64,000 nucleotides of DNA from Ustulina deusta (lineage: Eukaryota > Ascomycota > Sordariomycetes > Xylariales > Xylariaceae): NCBI GenBank assembly GCA_023159155.1, contig JAJNNX010000079.1, forward strand, positions 62,001 to 126,000, written 5' to 3'. Both the position numbers and the translations under genes were made by a program. A model generated the notes under the pieces. The model had not been told where the DNA came from, made no database searches, and was given only the letters and a program-made list of their open reading frames with translations. Below, one piece after another: positions 11,744 through 24,599 of the stretch. Within the stretch, counting starts at the first letter, position 1; each line of letters starts with the position of its first letter.

Positions 11744-14700
11744 TTACTTAAACTTATATTTTAAATTATATTAAAATAATTATTTTAAATTATAATAAAT
11801 AATTAGTTTAAATTTAATAAAATAGTCTATATATTAAAAAATATATTTTAATTAGTTAGTTTATATAAATAAAACTAATATAGCCTACTATATAAAAAGC
11901 TTTATTATATATTATATAATAATAAATTTATATTAAATTTAAACTAATATTAAAATAGCTTTGTTTTGTTTTATTATTTTTAATTTATTACTACTATTAT
12001 ATTTTCTAAAGTAGCCCTTATAAAAAAACAGCCTACTAGCCCTGCTTTCTCCGACCTATATAGCAAAAATAAGTTTTATATAAATTTAAAACAAATTTAA
12101 AACTAATTTAAATAAACTAAAAGTTTGCAACTATAATAAAACATTAAATATACTATATTTATTATGCTTATTATATAACTAAAATATATATAATATAAAT
12201 ATAAATATTTCTAAATATACTTATTATATCTATACTTATAAAAACAATTATTTTAATAATTATATTTTTATAAATATACTATATAAATTTAATACAAATT
12301 TAACTTTAATCTAATTCTAAATTAATATAAATAATTATAATATTAATAAATAATAAAATTTATTTATATAAGTTTATTAAGCTGCTTGCTTAAACTAAAT
12401 TAATAAAAAAGTTTTTAAAGCTTTTTATTTTATTAGCTATAAATATTTTAAATAAATTAAAAACAAATTTAATACTAATTTATATAACTTTTTTTTTAAA
12501 CACAATTAGTAATATTTAAAAATAAGTTTATTATATTACTAATAAAAAAAAATATTAAAAAAAAAATAAAGCATAAATAAAACAAATATAATATAAATTT
12601 AAAGCAAATAACGCTTAAATTTTAAATTAAGTTATAACTTTTTAAATAAACTTTTTTTAAATTATATTTAAATTAAATTTAACTTTAACTTTTTTATAAC
12701 TAGAATTTTTTATTAAATTATTATAAACTATTATATATTTTTACTATATATATAGTATTATAATAATAACTAAAACATAATATATTTATATAATTATTAA
12801 GCTAGATTTTATATATAAATATACTATAATAAAAAAGCAAGCTTTATTTATATTTAGTTTTTTTAATATTAAAACATTTTATAATTAATTTTAAAACAAA
12901 ACGTTTTAAAGCTTAAAACTTTTTATTTATTAATATTTTATAATATTATTTTACTATATTAAAAAACTAATAACTTAATAGTTTTAAGTTTTATTTATTT
13001 ATTTTTATATTATAAATATATTAAGCAATACTATAACAAAAGCTATAGCTTATATATATATTATAATTAATACTTAAATAGATCAACTTATTTTAAAATA
13101 TATTTTTTACCTAGGTTTTTATAAAAATGCTACATATAAATTAAAATAGCAGCAAATAATCTATAATATAAATTAATATATTTTTTTAGTTTAGTAGTTT
13201 GCCTATATAAACTATTAAATAAACTAGTTTTCTTATTATACCTAGTACTATATAGACCTTAAAGCAATCTTTATTTATTTTTATACTATAAAAAAATATT
13301 TAAAAATATAATTTATTTTATACTAGTTATATTACTAACTTTAAAAGGCCTAACATATACTATTTTTAAAGGTTATCTAAATTAAAATTATTATAAATAA
13401 TTTTTTTAAGTAAAAAAAAACTATACTATACTATAATAAATATTATATTAGTTACTAATATATTATATAAATTTTTATTAGCTATAACTATTTCTAATAC
13501 AAGTTTAGCTAGTATTGATTTTATAACTAGGTTTTTTTTTTAATTTTTTAATTTATAAAAAAATAAATATATTATATCTTAAATTAAACAATAAATATAA
13601 AAGCTTTTAAATATTAATATATCTAATATAAAATTAATATAAACTAAATATAATATAAATATATATAAATTTATTAATAAGCTTTAAATTATTTTTAAAA
13701 AAAGACTATATATTTTATTATATATATAAAAAACTAATATTTAAAACAATATAAGCTAAACTATTATATTCTAGCTTAAACACTATACTTTATATATTTT
13801 TATTATTAATTTATATATTTTTTATATTAATTTTACTAGGCTAGCATAGATTAAATAGATATATAAGTTTTTATAGTACTAATTATATAAATTTATTTTA
13901 TTTTAGAAATACAAAGTTAGCTAGCCTTTAATAAGTTTTACTAATTAAAACATAAATTAGTAATTATAACAAAATTAGCTTAAAAAAAGCATTTATTAGT
14001 TTATTATTTAAAAATGTTACTTAACAAACTTAAAAATAAATATTCTAACATACTATAAATATAAAAATTTTTTAAAGCAAGTCTAAAAAAAGCAAATTTT
14101 TTATTAATATATTAGCTAACCTTTATTAAACTATTATATTATTAATATAAATTACTATTACGTTTAATTTTTAATATATATATTAATATATAAATATTAG
14201 TTAGATTATAATAGTTTTAAATATATTAATATCTAGATCTACTTTAATATTAAAGCAAAAATAAACAAAAGTTTATAACTCCAAAATAAAAAATATTTTG
14301 CCCTAAAATCTTACTACTAGGCTTTTTTTATACTAAAAACTACTAAAGCCTATTTTTAATATATCTATAAATAAATAAAAATATTTATAATTTATACTTA
14401 TTAAAAAATAAATTTTATTACTATTTAAAGTTTTGTTTTATAAGCATAAAAAAAATATAAAATATATATGTTTAAAATATAAAAAATAAGCCTTATATAT
14501 AAAAAAAAAATAATCTTTTTAAAAAAACTACTAATAAACAAAAGCTTAAATAGCCTAAAATCTATTTAATTTTATAGCAAAAAAAATATAATTTTTTAAA
14601 TACTTTAAATATAATTTTATTAGCTTTAGCTAGCTTTATTTCTAATAACTAAACCTATCTTAAAATTATATTAATTTTAATTTTAAGGACTTTAAAACAT

Positions 14701-16740
14701 ATATTTTTGTTATTTTTATTTTTATTTAATATAAAACCTAATATATCTAAAAACTAATTATACCTTTAATAAACCATTTATATATAATTTTACTAAACTA
14801 AAAAAACTATAAATATAAAATTATCTAAATAGTATATAATATATACAAAAAGAAATAATGTTTCTAATAACTAATAAAAACTTTCTGCAAAAAGATTAAA
14901 AATAAAAAAAGCAATCCAAAAACTAAAAAAAAAGCAGTTTTTTTATTCAAAACTAAAAAGCTAACAATATAAATATACTACTAAAATTAAACAAAACATA
15001 TTTTTTAAGTTCTTTTTAATTAAAGTTATTTTTTTATTTAATATTTAAACTATTTTAAATATTTATTAAATAATTAAATATTTAAAAGCTATATATTTAA
15101 AGCATATTAGGTTATTTATTAACTTAACTTTAAAAAAAAAAATAGTAAATTTATTACTAATTTTTGTTTAACTTAAGGACTAAACCTAATAATAAACATA
15201 ATAGGCCTAAAAAGTCAAACATTTTTAAAATCTAGTTTAAAACTAAATCTAATATAATTTAAGTTTTAATTATAAAATAATTTTTATTTATAAAACAGAA
15301 ATTATTAAATTAGCCTAATTTTAAAAGTTTTAAATATTTAAAAAATGCTTTATACTATAATATTTTAAAAAAAATATTTTTTAGGTTATATAAATATTAT
15401 TAAAAGGCTATTTACTAGTAATTAAAGCAAAAGAAAAAACAAAAATATAATTAAAACAAAACTATTTAAGTTATATATATTAAAAGTTAGAACTAAGTTT
15501 ATTAATAGTTTTAATAAAAAAAATAGCATATTTTATATTATTTAAATAATAATTAAAATATTTAAACTTATTATATTATTAGGATATATTTAATCTAGAA
15601 CTAATAGAACTAGCTAGTTAACTTATAACTAAAAAACAGCCGCCTCGCCCTATGCTTTTTTATTAGTACAAACTAATTTTTTATATATTTTACTGCAATA
15701 TTTATAAATATATTTTGAATAGTACAAAAAAAAGCCTAAAATATAGTTATAAATAAAGTTATTTTAATAGTTATATATTTTGTTTTTAATATAGCTTCTT
15801 AATAAATATAATTTAGTTTTTAATGTTTTAATAAAATATTTAACGCAATAAAATAGCTTTAGTACTAAAATATTTAAATAAATACTTTTTTAATTATAGT
15901 TCTATTTTATTTATAAAGCAACTATATAAAAAATTAATAAACAATATTTTATTTAAACTAATATAAACTTAATAACTTATTTTAGTTTATAAATTATTAC
16001 TAATTTATATATAATATATATAAAATTATTTATTACTAAAATAATATATTTATATTATAATATTATTTTTATATATTTAAAGTTTTAAAATAATAACCTA
16101 TATTATAATAGTACTACTTTAGTTAGTATAAAGTACTATTATTATATTTAATATATATTTGCTGCTTATTTATAACTTAATTAAATTTATTAGTTTAAAG
16201 TTGCTTTAATAAATTATTACAATCTATTTTTAATTAATACTATAAAACTAGTTTATTACTATTTAAACAAATAAAAATAATTTATATAATTTAAAATAAT
16301 TATTATTATTATTTATACTATTTATATAAAATATATTTACTACTACTACTACTTTTGCTAAAGCGTAGTATTATAATTTTTTATTTATTTTAGTATTTAA
16401 TAAAATTAAAATTATTAAATTACTTACTATATTTATATATTATTATTTTTTTTTAAATTATAAAGTTAATTTGTTATAAATATAAACTAAAAGCATACTT
16501 AAAACAATAATAGTATTTACTAGTGCTAAAAGGTTTAGGAATACTATTTTTAAAGGTCTATTTTTTGTTAAGTTAACTAAAAAGTTCTTTAGAACATTTT
16601 TATTATATATATAAAGCGCTATTTTTTTATAACTTATTAATAAGCTAATTAAACAACAAATCTTTAGTAGAGTACTGCAAGTTATAATAATTTAGTATAA
16701 ATTTGCTGCATATTTATTATATATGTGCGCTTATGATTAT

Positions 16741-17891
16741 AATATTATAAAAGGGTAAGTTGTGCAGTAGGTCCCTAAACCCTGCAGAACTATTCATGTT
16801 TCTTTGTTTCTTCGCTATTATAGCATACAATTAGACAGATAGCAAGATGGTTTCATTTTTTTATAATTATATAAAATTTGTTACTTGGTTACGGTTGAGT
16901 GTATATCGAACGCGTTGCTTATTCCCACAGAAGATCTCGGATGTGATCGTGAGTCATCCTTGGGATTTTGCTTTGAGGCCCATGCCTGTCCTTGGCTAAG
17001 TCAGGCAGATAAGCCAGCTATTGCAGTCACGTGCAAATGGGTAGCAGCACAAGCAAGAATTCTCTTTGCAGGCGGTGCAGGACATCGATGACTCACCAAG
17101 GACCACCTTTATTTTGTTCACCGGTCCAATAGATATCTAGATATTTTCTTTTTTTATCACAAAGCCCCACTCTCCCACTTTTTCAGCTTACATCTCAAGG
17201 CAACCGGATACATGCGATCCGTTTAACGTCGTATTATTGATTGGTTACATAAGCACTATGGGTTAGCAATGTGGCTTAGTAAGTGTGGCTAGGGCCCACC
17301 CACAAGCGAGCTTCCAAGGTATATAAATACCTCAACATGCGATAAAATACGGGCAGAGACAGCAGAATGAACAAGGCGATCTTGACAATCATACGCGGCA
17401 CGCTCTGCATCACTAAATCTGACAGTGGGCAGGTGCTGGGTGCCTAACGCTTGGGGAAGGCACAGTCGGATTCCTACTGTATTTAGCTGGCAACTGTACA
17501 GCTAGGACCCCTCCTTTGACCCTGCCACCCACATTTTCAGGAGAACTGCCAGCCGCATTTACCGCACAACTAATTACTGGCTGAACACCGTGACATAACG
17601 TAGGCCTGATCTACGTCGCCCCTAAACCAACACTATTAGATCAATCCAAGGATGCGTGACTTCTACCAATAAGCATACGTCTAGCCACGCAAGTACTTGT
17701 CGTGTCCAAGGGGTGTTAGACATGATCCTCCTATGGACAGAATAGAAGAGGTGACAGGTCACAATACCATAATACAGGTATGTTGCAAACTGCCACCCTA
17801 TACCAAAGATCCACACCCAACCTCTGACATATAAACAAGGCCGATGAATCTTGCATTCAACCAAGTCAAAGTTAGACGTGTTCACACCGTC
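16741..17891. other. Intergenic; upstream region of the SNF2 gene
   Basis: Normal composition resumes at about 16,750. I see no supportable gene. A good TATA-like string TATATAAATA lies at 17320-17329, 38 nt before an ATG at 17367 that opens only a 26-codon frame. The sequence AAAAGGGTA at the left border resembles the one near 4515 at the other decayed-block border. Confidence 0.5.
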
Positions 17892-20800
17892 ATGTCCCAG
17901 CACTCAGCATCAAAGCGGGGACTGGACCGTCGAGGAGATGACACTGAGGAAGCAACTTATGATCTTCATGCTAAGCGATATCGTGCGTAGTCAAACTGGG
18001 TTTATTTTTACGGTCTATTCACATCGTGGCTTCAGGCTTTTCAGAACAGATAGATACGCGCCCCCTGCCGCAGATCTCCCAGTTGTCAGAACCTCGCAAT
18101 CTAGCCCATCTGAAAGATGAGGAGATATGCTTTGGCATGGTGCGTACTAACACATAACCGTGATCTCAATTTACATTGTATCTCGTTGATTACTCAAGCA
18201 TTAACATGGCACGTTTAGTTGAAAGACATTATCATTCAATTTAATCACGGGCAGAGCATGCGATCCATTGCTTTTGATGAAGTTGGAAGAGGTAATGAAG
18301 TCTTCGCTTCCCTCGACTTGCAAATCAGCAAAGATCGATGCGATATCCTAGCAAAAGGCAATCTCATTGCCACAATGAACAGTCAAACCCATTTCGCCCT
18401 TACATCTCTCTCTTCAGCAGCACCATTAAAGTACACTGGCATTTTATTGCAAGAACAATTCAGGAAAACTTCTGCTACAACTACCAAGGCGTCTCCCGCT
18501 ACCTCCTCAAAGCTCACTTGCGCAATATCCTTACTGATATGTGGTCCTCAGTCAATCGGAGATAGCCTTGCCAAGGAACTCTCTCGATATCACTTGTTCC
18601 TACAGCATCCCATATCCAGCCCTGCTAATATTGTTTATAACAATCCGCAGTACCTCACCATGGTCCGGTTCTCATCCGTTAACGGTGCCATGTTACCCCC
18701 CATTCTAAGCGAGGATTTTCAACTGGAGAATGATCCAGCTGTTGAACTGGAACACAATGAGTCAATGGATTTACTAGACATAGTAGATCATCTGCCTACG
18801 CAGCTGCAACTAAGAGAAGCAGACATTGACCGACGGATCAAAACTCCACTTTTAAGGTATGGGAGAGTTCATCACAACGTCAAATAATACTAATTCTTCC
18901 TCTCCAGTCACCAAAAAGAAGCGGTTGATTTCGCGTTGTGCAGGGAGTCAGCTGAAGACTCAAAACAAAAGAGCCTGTGGAAACTTGAGAGCTTCATATC
19001 GGAAGACGCGGTGTACTAGTCCCATTGTCTTAATTACACTACGGCGATAACAACTAAATGGTTAGCAGGTATAGACATATTGTCACAGGTTTTCAGACAA
19101 AAAAGCCGGAAGACATGCTCGGAGGCATTCTTGCAGATGGCATGGGTCTTGGCAAAACGTTGACAATGCTCGCCTGCATCGTGGCAACCCTGGCCGATTC
19201 AGAAGTATTCGAATTGGGCGAATTCGCCGACAAGGTAATGACTGGAGCGCCTTCAATACGAACGAAATCTACCCTTGTGATCTTACCCTCTGTTTGTCAG
19301 TATCTCTAGGCGACATCTTTTCATGGTTGCTGACAGAATTTAGTACTAGTAGATAGCTGGATAGATGAATTAGAGAAGTAATAGAATTTACCTGAATGCC
19401 TCGAGGAACCTCATCGCTAACATAGACTTCAAAAGGCACGTCACCCCGGGAACTCTCTCCTATTATAAGTACCATGGTCCGGATCGAAGACTTCCATCAT
19501 CTTCACCACCTCGGTATCACATAGTCTTCTCAACGTATGGCACTATTGCAGCGGACTCCAGCCGTGGGGGCGGAATTCTCAGCCATTTCCACTGGTACCG
19601 CATAATCCTAGACGAAGGTTCAGCGTACCCAATACCTTATGTTCTCGCTTCATCTTCAGGTACTGATGTCTCCGCAGCTCATGTTATACGAAATCAGTCC
19701 ACAAAGCAGTTCAAGGCTGTGGCAGATCTTTCGGCATCGATCAGGTGGTGTATTACCGGAACCCCGATCCAAAACTCTCTCAGAGACCTGGGTTCACTCG
19801 TTGCATTCCTCCGTATGCCTGTTTTAAGCGAGGCCGCGATGTTTCGAAAGCATATTGAAAATAGTCGGAAGATGGTGAACGGCAATTCTCAGCCACACTA
19901 CGGTAATCTCAAATTGCTTCTTGGGTCGATATGTTTAAGGCGTTGCACCTCCACGACTCTGAAGTCTCTGGGCGTGGAATTCATCACGCGCCGTCCATCC
20001 TTATCCGAGATCGAACGAAGACGTTACGACGATTTGGGCATCGAATGTAGTGAAAAAATCAAGATGGCTGTCAACGGCAATCTAGGTAAAGGTGGCGGTA
20101 GCTCGTTACTGACAGCCGTACTCCTGCTTCGTATTTCTTGCAACACAGGTCTTCTTAGTGGCATCCACGGTCAGTCGACTAGTTTCAGGGAAGAGAACTT
20201 ACTGCCAGACGAATTGATCAGTCTGCTCCAGCAAAGCAATGAGGCCATATGTGTAAGTTGCAAGTCTGAGTTGCTTTCCTTAGATGCTGAAGATGGACAA
20301 CAAAATTTTACACGCCATCGATTGAAATGTCAATCATGTTCACGAGAACCGTCTACTAGTATTACAGCCGATGAGAAAAAACTAGGAGATCAGATCCAAA
20401 TCCCAACGACTACCAGAGCTGCCACAACGCAAGATATTGCAATGGAGGATGCTATATTGAATGACAATACAATACAAAGCGAAGGGATACAGTATAAGAT
20501 GAGACAAGAAGTTCAATTTGACACCAATACCAGCTCTCGTCTCACCACTGGTTCTTCGGATCACTTGCGCTATCCATCGAAAATTATGTCTCTACTCGCC
20601 GACATAACAGAACATTATTTCGAGGACAAGAGGTACAGGATTGCCCAGCCGAGGCATAGCAGTTCTTTTTGTTGACAAATTTTGTAGTATTATCTTCTCA
20701 TTCTGGAGACGAAGCCTCGATGTCGTCGAACAGCTGTTCCGGGAAAAAGACCTCAACTTTCGCCGAGTAGATGGTAATATACATCCGTCTGAGCGGAAGC

Positions 20801-21318
20801 GATTAATTACCGAATTTCAAAGCGACACTTCTGTTAGAGTGCTTTTGGTGACCATAGGGACAGGTGCTGTCGGGTAATCTCCTCTAGCTCGGCAACATTT
20901 GGTGCGTTGACTATGCTGATAGGTTTATTTTTAGTCTCAACAATCTTTCGGTCGCAAGCCGTGTCCATATTCTCGAGCCCCAATGGAACCCTTCAGTGGA
21001 AGATCAGGCGATCGGTCGTGTGGTTCGATTAGGGCAGAGCAAGAAAGTTTGTGTCATTCGATATATCATGGAGAAAACAATTGAGGAGGTAAGCAGCTAC
21101 TACTAATATCACTCATGTCTCGTGGTAGTGGAAGGCCGATTCTAACGACGTGTTGCCGCGCACAGAGCATAGAGACTCGCCAAATATTGAAGCTCCAACT
21201 CGCATTGAAAGGTGATCTAAGGTCTTCGGGCCAGGGACTTACAGAGAGTCAGAAAAGAATCGCTCACCTTCGGGCACTCGATAAAGTCATTGGATCTACG
21301 ATATTAACTCGGCGCTAG
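17892..21318 (+). CDS. SNF2-family DNA-dependent ATPase (Rad5/Rad16/HLTF-like)
   Basis: Spliced model of 11 exons: 17892-17982, 18045-18139, 18219-18856, 18908-19012, 19069-19295, 19344-19377, 19436-19617, 19678-20632, 20688-20873, 20935-21088, 21166-21318. The total is 2,820 nt (939 aa) and every junction keeps frame. The product is a nuclear chromatin or repair ATPase by family. Seen: Walker A region GGILADGMGLGKT (328-340), DEAH box (456-459), TGTPIQN (from 484), and a C-terminal helicase lobe with TIGTGAVGLNN and QAIGRVVRLGQ. Between the lobes there is a four-cysteine cluster (CVSC at 649-652, CQSC at 675-678) where Rad5/HLTF proteins carry a RING finger, so E3 ligase activity is doubtful. 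The usual DE of motif I is DG here. Intron 4 begins GTACTA, a weak donor, but using it avoids an apparent in-frame stop. Substrate and pathway are unknown. Confidence 0.82.
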
Positions 21319-22627
21319 AGGAATTCATGGCCACAGAGTGACTACATAGAATGCCATCCGTCTCTGTCAGCAGCTTTTCATAACCACTCGAGCATTGAAG
21401 ATTCACTTGATTATGGCCATGGATGAGATAAATGGTGATGACAGTAGCTACGCCAAGGACGAGCGGTAAGCGCCACCTGAACGATTTGTGTATCACAAAT
21501 GTGATGTGTACATTGTAAAAAACTTGATAATAAGATGAGCGCTGGATTTAAGAGATAGAGTGGCGGTTTGCAAGAGTTATTACGCGAGAACAAAAACATC
21601 TACCGCCTTGACGCCTGCTACAGGAACGAGCCCGCGAAGGCAACCAAACGGGTCGCATTGTGGTGATTTGGACTCCTTTGCGGGCTATGAAAATGATTAA
21701 TGCCATTACTGCAGGAAGCATTACACGCTATGAAATAAAATGACCAACAGCGGCGGCATACGTTAGCTTACCGATCAATACTGCCGTCCAGTGGAGAGAG
21801 GACGACAAACTGCCCTGGAGCTGGGTGGCCAACCTACGGGCTCTGGTCCGTAATACGGAGCGCGCACAGCTTTCTTCGGGGCTGGCGTGTCTCAAGCTAA
21901 ATTCAATCCGATAGGTACCTAGTTAGCCAACTTATCGCAGTCCTGGGAAAGGCGCAGAGTCAGCGTCACCGCGCCATTGCTCCTGATAGTGACCAGGTGA
22001 CGGAAGTTTACCATAAGACCCCTCAATCTTCTCATGAGACGGAAACGCCATGCTGGAAGCTGACCTTTAGGCGAGGATGTGCTGCTGCACAACATCGGGA
22101 AGCCGGGATTTAAGGGCTTCAATTTTGCTGGTGCCTTCGCTATTTTTGACTCTGCTCACAGGAATACATAGATTACGTTGGCGTCGTAATCAGCCAGATG
22201 CAACGTAATTGCGTCATGCCACATGTACAAGACACGGTTGCTGCTTATGCCTGGCCGAGGTGTTTGGTTTATAACCTCGTGCCTCCCGATCGCAAGTTGG
22301 CTTCAATGTCCGCTCAGCCCCAACAAGGTTGTAATTACCACCCGCCTGAGGCAAGGAGGAATGGCATTCTGCCCAATCGATGCATGATCTGCAGCAAATA
22401 TTTGAGCTTCAATAATGTAATACAACATTGGGGCCAGTTCCTACGGGGGCGGGTGGATTGAAATGATGTCTTCGAAAAATACTCTCCATTGTACATGCTG
22501 ACTTGACCCGGAGGCTTTGCTTTAGTGTTCATATTGTCGCATTTTTATACTCTGTCTGTCTGATTCTTCACAACTCGAAGCAATCTTGCCGTTCTGCCAC
22601 TGGTCTATTTTATGAGCCATTATCAAG
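21319..22627. other. Intergenic between the SNF2 and SAT4-like genes
   Basis: About 1.3 kb with no coding region I can support on either strand. Short open frames here have no recognisable motif. It probably holds the SNF2 3' UTR and the SAT4-like promoter. Confidence 0.5.
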
Positions 22628-23897
22628 ATGTCCATGGCTGCTTTGGATGGTTCCCTCTCTGGAACCGCGGCTGCAGCACAGCCCACGGAATCGGGCCGAA
22701 GTCTTCTTCATCCCGTTCGGTCTTTCACAATTCTGGGTGTATTCGTCTCTCTATCACTTCTTGCTGTGGTTGTCAGGATTTATGTTCGCTTTCGCTTCAC
22801 TAAGAGCTGGGGTTGGGATGACTGTGAGTCTTGTGTGAGCCTATGAGTTCATGTTGCTGATATAAGTCCCCTTTAGACACTTGCATTATGGCTACTGTAT
22901 GCTTCATGACCCATACAGGCGATGGAGCTAATTGATTATATAGATCGGATCATTGAGTTATGCGATACTATACAGCGTAGGCAACAAAGGTTCGGATCCA
23001 AAACAGTGAGCCAAGGTAACCGGATCTGACATGCTACGACAGTTTTCACGAAAGACGCCCTAAACGACGTACCTGATATAAGTATTTTAGCATTCAATGA
23101 TGAACTCAAAGCCCAAGTGCGTATTGCATGCATCCGGGCGAATGCTCTTGCTTACATTATTCAGTTATTATCAGTGAACGGAACCTCATACCAAATCGCA
23201 ATCTTCCTCACCAAGCTTTCTATTCTTCTGCTTTACCTCCGACTCTTCAGCGTGAATAAGCTTTTCGCTTTCTTTGTGATCACCAGTATTGTCATTGTAA
23301 CCATTTTCTATATTCCACTGATCGGCGTTGGGATCGGCTTCCTCGTCACCTGCAATGACGTGATGAACCTTGATTCTCCGTTGTGTATTCAGAGCTGGTC
23401 AATGTTGTTATTGAACGCGAGTCTCAACGTCATTACCGATCTTTGGCTTCTACTCCTGCCATTCCCACTCGTCATGAAACTGCGATTACAGCCACGAAAA
23501 AAGTTAGGCCTTGTTACTGTTTTTGCCGCTGGTATAGGGCAAGTGACTAATATCGATTCCCGTAAACAGGTTGATGTGTTCTTGCTAATTCGTTTTCCTG
23601 CAGGGCCTGTGCTGCTAGTCTAGCACGACTAATAGTAATCGTTGTTGACCGTGATGGGGAAGAGCTCTCTTGGATTACAGTTGCCGAATTTAGGTCAATC
23701 CTTCCACAATTCTCTTTTTCACCTTGTGATACTAAGAAATATGCAGCATCGCCGAAATCAATATCGGTATTATCGTCGCTTGTGTTTCATCCTTCCCCGT
23801 CTTTTTCGACCAAGTGAGAGACTGGTTGAGGCTCACTGGTAGCTCAAAGCCCACTCAGGTCCAGAGTCCAGAGTCAGATGTTGGCCAGACTGTATGA
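22628..23897 (+). CDS. SAT4/PTH11-like seven-helix membrane protein (fungal rhodopsin-domain family)
   Basis: Spliced model of six exons: 22628-22823, 22877-22896, 22944-22989, 23043-23538, 23604-23693, 23747-23897. The sum is 999 nt (332 aa). Hydrophobic segments run through the protein, including TILGVFVSLSLLAVVVRIYV, the conserved FLTKLSILLLYLRLF, FFVITSIVIVTIFYIPLIG, a helix containing DLWLLLLPFPLVMKL, ACAASLARLIVIVV and INIGIIVACVSSFPVFF, consistent with seven helices. WGWDDYT after helix 1 and ITVAEFRSIAEINIGI before the last helix are family hallmarks. The fourth intron uses a GC donor (GCAAGT at 23539) and an ordinary CAG acceptor; it is the only choice that links GIG to ACAASLARL in frame. 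Exons 2 and 3 are very short (20 and 46 nt) and less certain. Members are plasma-membrane proteins with proposed receptor roles; ligand unknown. Confidence 0.75.
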
Positions 23898-24440
23898 AGA
23901 TCAAAATAGCAAGCAAGGCCCAGCGGGATATTACTTGTAAACAGCATCAATCCAACGATCCCTAAGCGATTACCAGGCCTAATCAACCCAATTGTCGACA
24001 TTGGATGCTGTGAACCCCTCCCCCCCCCCCCTACCTCCCCCGCCTCGGGATACCTGTTAGAAGTACATTTGACCCCAGGGATCACGGACAAATAAAGGAG
24101 GAACCGGTATTGTCTCGAGGATCTGTTTGGATTTTTAGTAGGATAATAACGACCTCCACACGGCTTTGACGCGTTGATCGGCTTTGGTGTATGACATCCG
24201 CCGTGTCGCGATGCCGTATATTCAAGTGTTGCAACCTACAATAAGGGGTCAAATATTACCCCTACATATAGAAATAGACACAGCAATCGACTTTTATACG
24301 TAAAAGTCGAATAATATACGGGAGGAGTCTGTCAATCAAACTAACGCAATAAATCCTTCCCAGTATAGATCAGGTGACTCGTTAGCTAGCAAGTGTTTGT
24401 GGAGAGGCACAATTCCTTGACTCCTAGACCTAGTCACATT
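23898..24440. other. Intergenic
   Basis: No gene seen. A run of ten C residues lies near 24020. The region lies between the SAT4-like gene and a decayed permease. Confidence 0.5.
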
Positions 24441-24599
24441 TGATATAACCACACGTGGCTACACAGATTTATCCCTGTATCCCCATTTGCCTTAGCCTCA
24501 CTCGCCCTACTTCAATGTATAGGGTGGCTTCATTTCTTGACAACGAAACGCCTGGGTTGTGGACGATTAGGATCCTTGTGTCTAAGTCTTCCCCCCTCA

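Larger units (their letters stand above)
11270..16740. repeat. 5.5-kb A+T-rich RIP-mutated block
   Basis: A long tract made almost wholly of A and T with scattered CT and GC dinucleotides and virtually no CpG. All six frames are closed by dense stops. No transposase, reverse transcriptase or LTR can be recognised. An internal repeat pair (11274-11365 and 11652-11743) shows the decay mechanism. The block separates the NLR-like and SNF2 genes. A centromere core is not excluded but nothing specific supports it. Confidence 0.8.

Noticed and set aside
11270..16740. Centromere core
   Set aside because: A+T richness alone does not identify it; the RIP-type repeat pair gives a simpler explanation.
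16885..17091. Short plus-strand frame upstream of the SNF2 gene
   Set aside because: No recognisable domain and no supporting splice partners.
18961..19068. In-frame stop (TAC TAG) in the SNF2 coding sequence, suggesting a pseudogene
   Set aside because: A 56-nt intron with donor at 19013 and acceptor TTAGCAG at 19066-19068 removes it and links FISEDAV to YRHIVTGFQ in frame.
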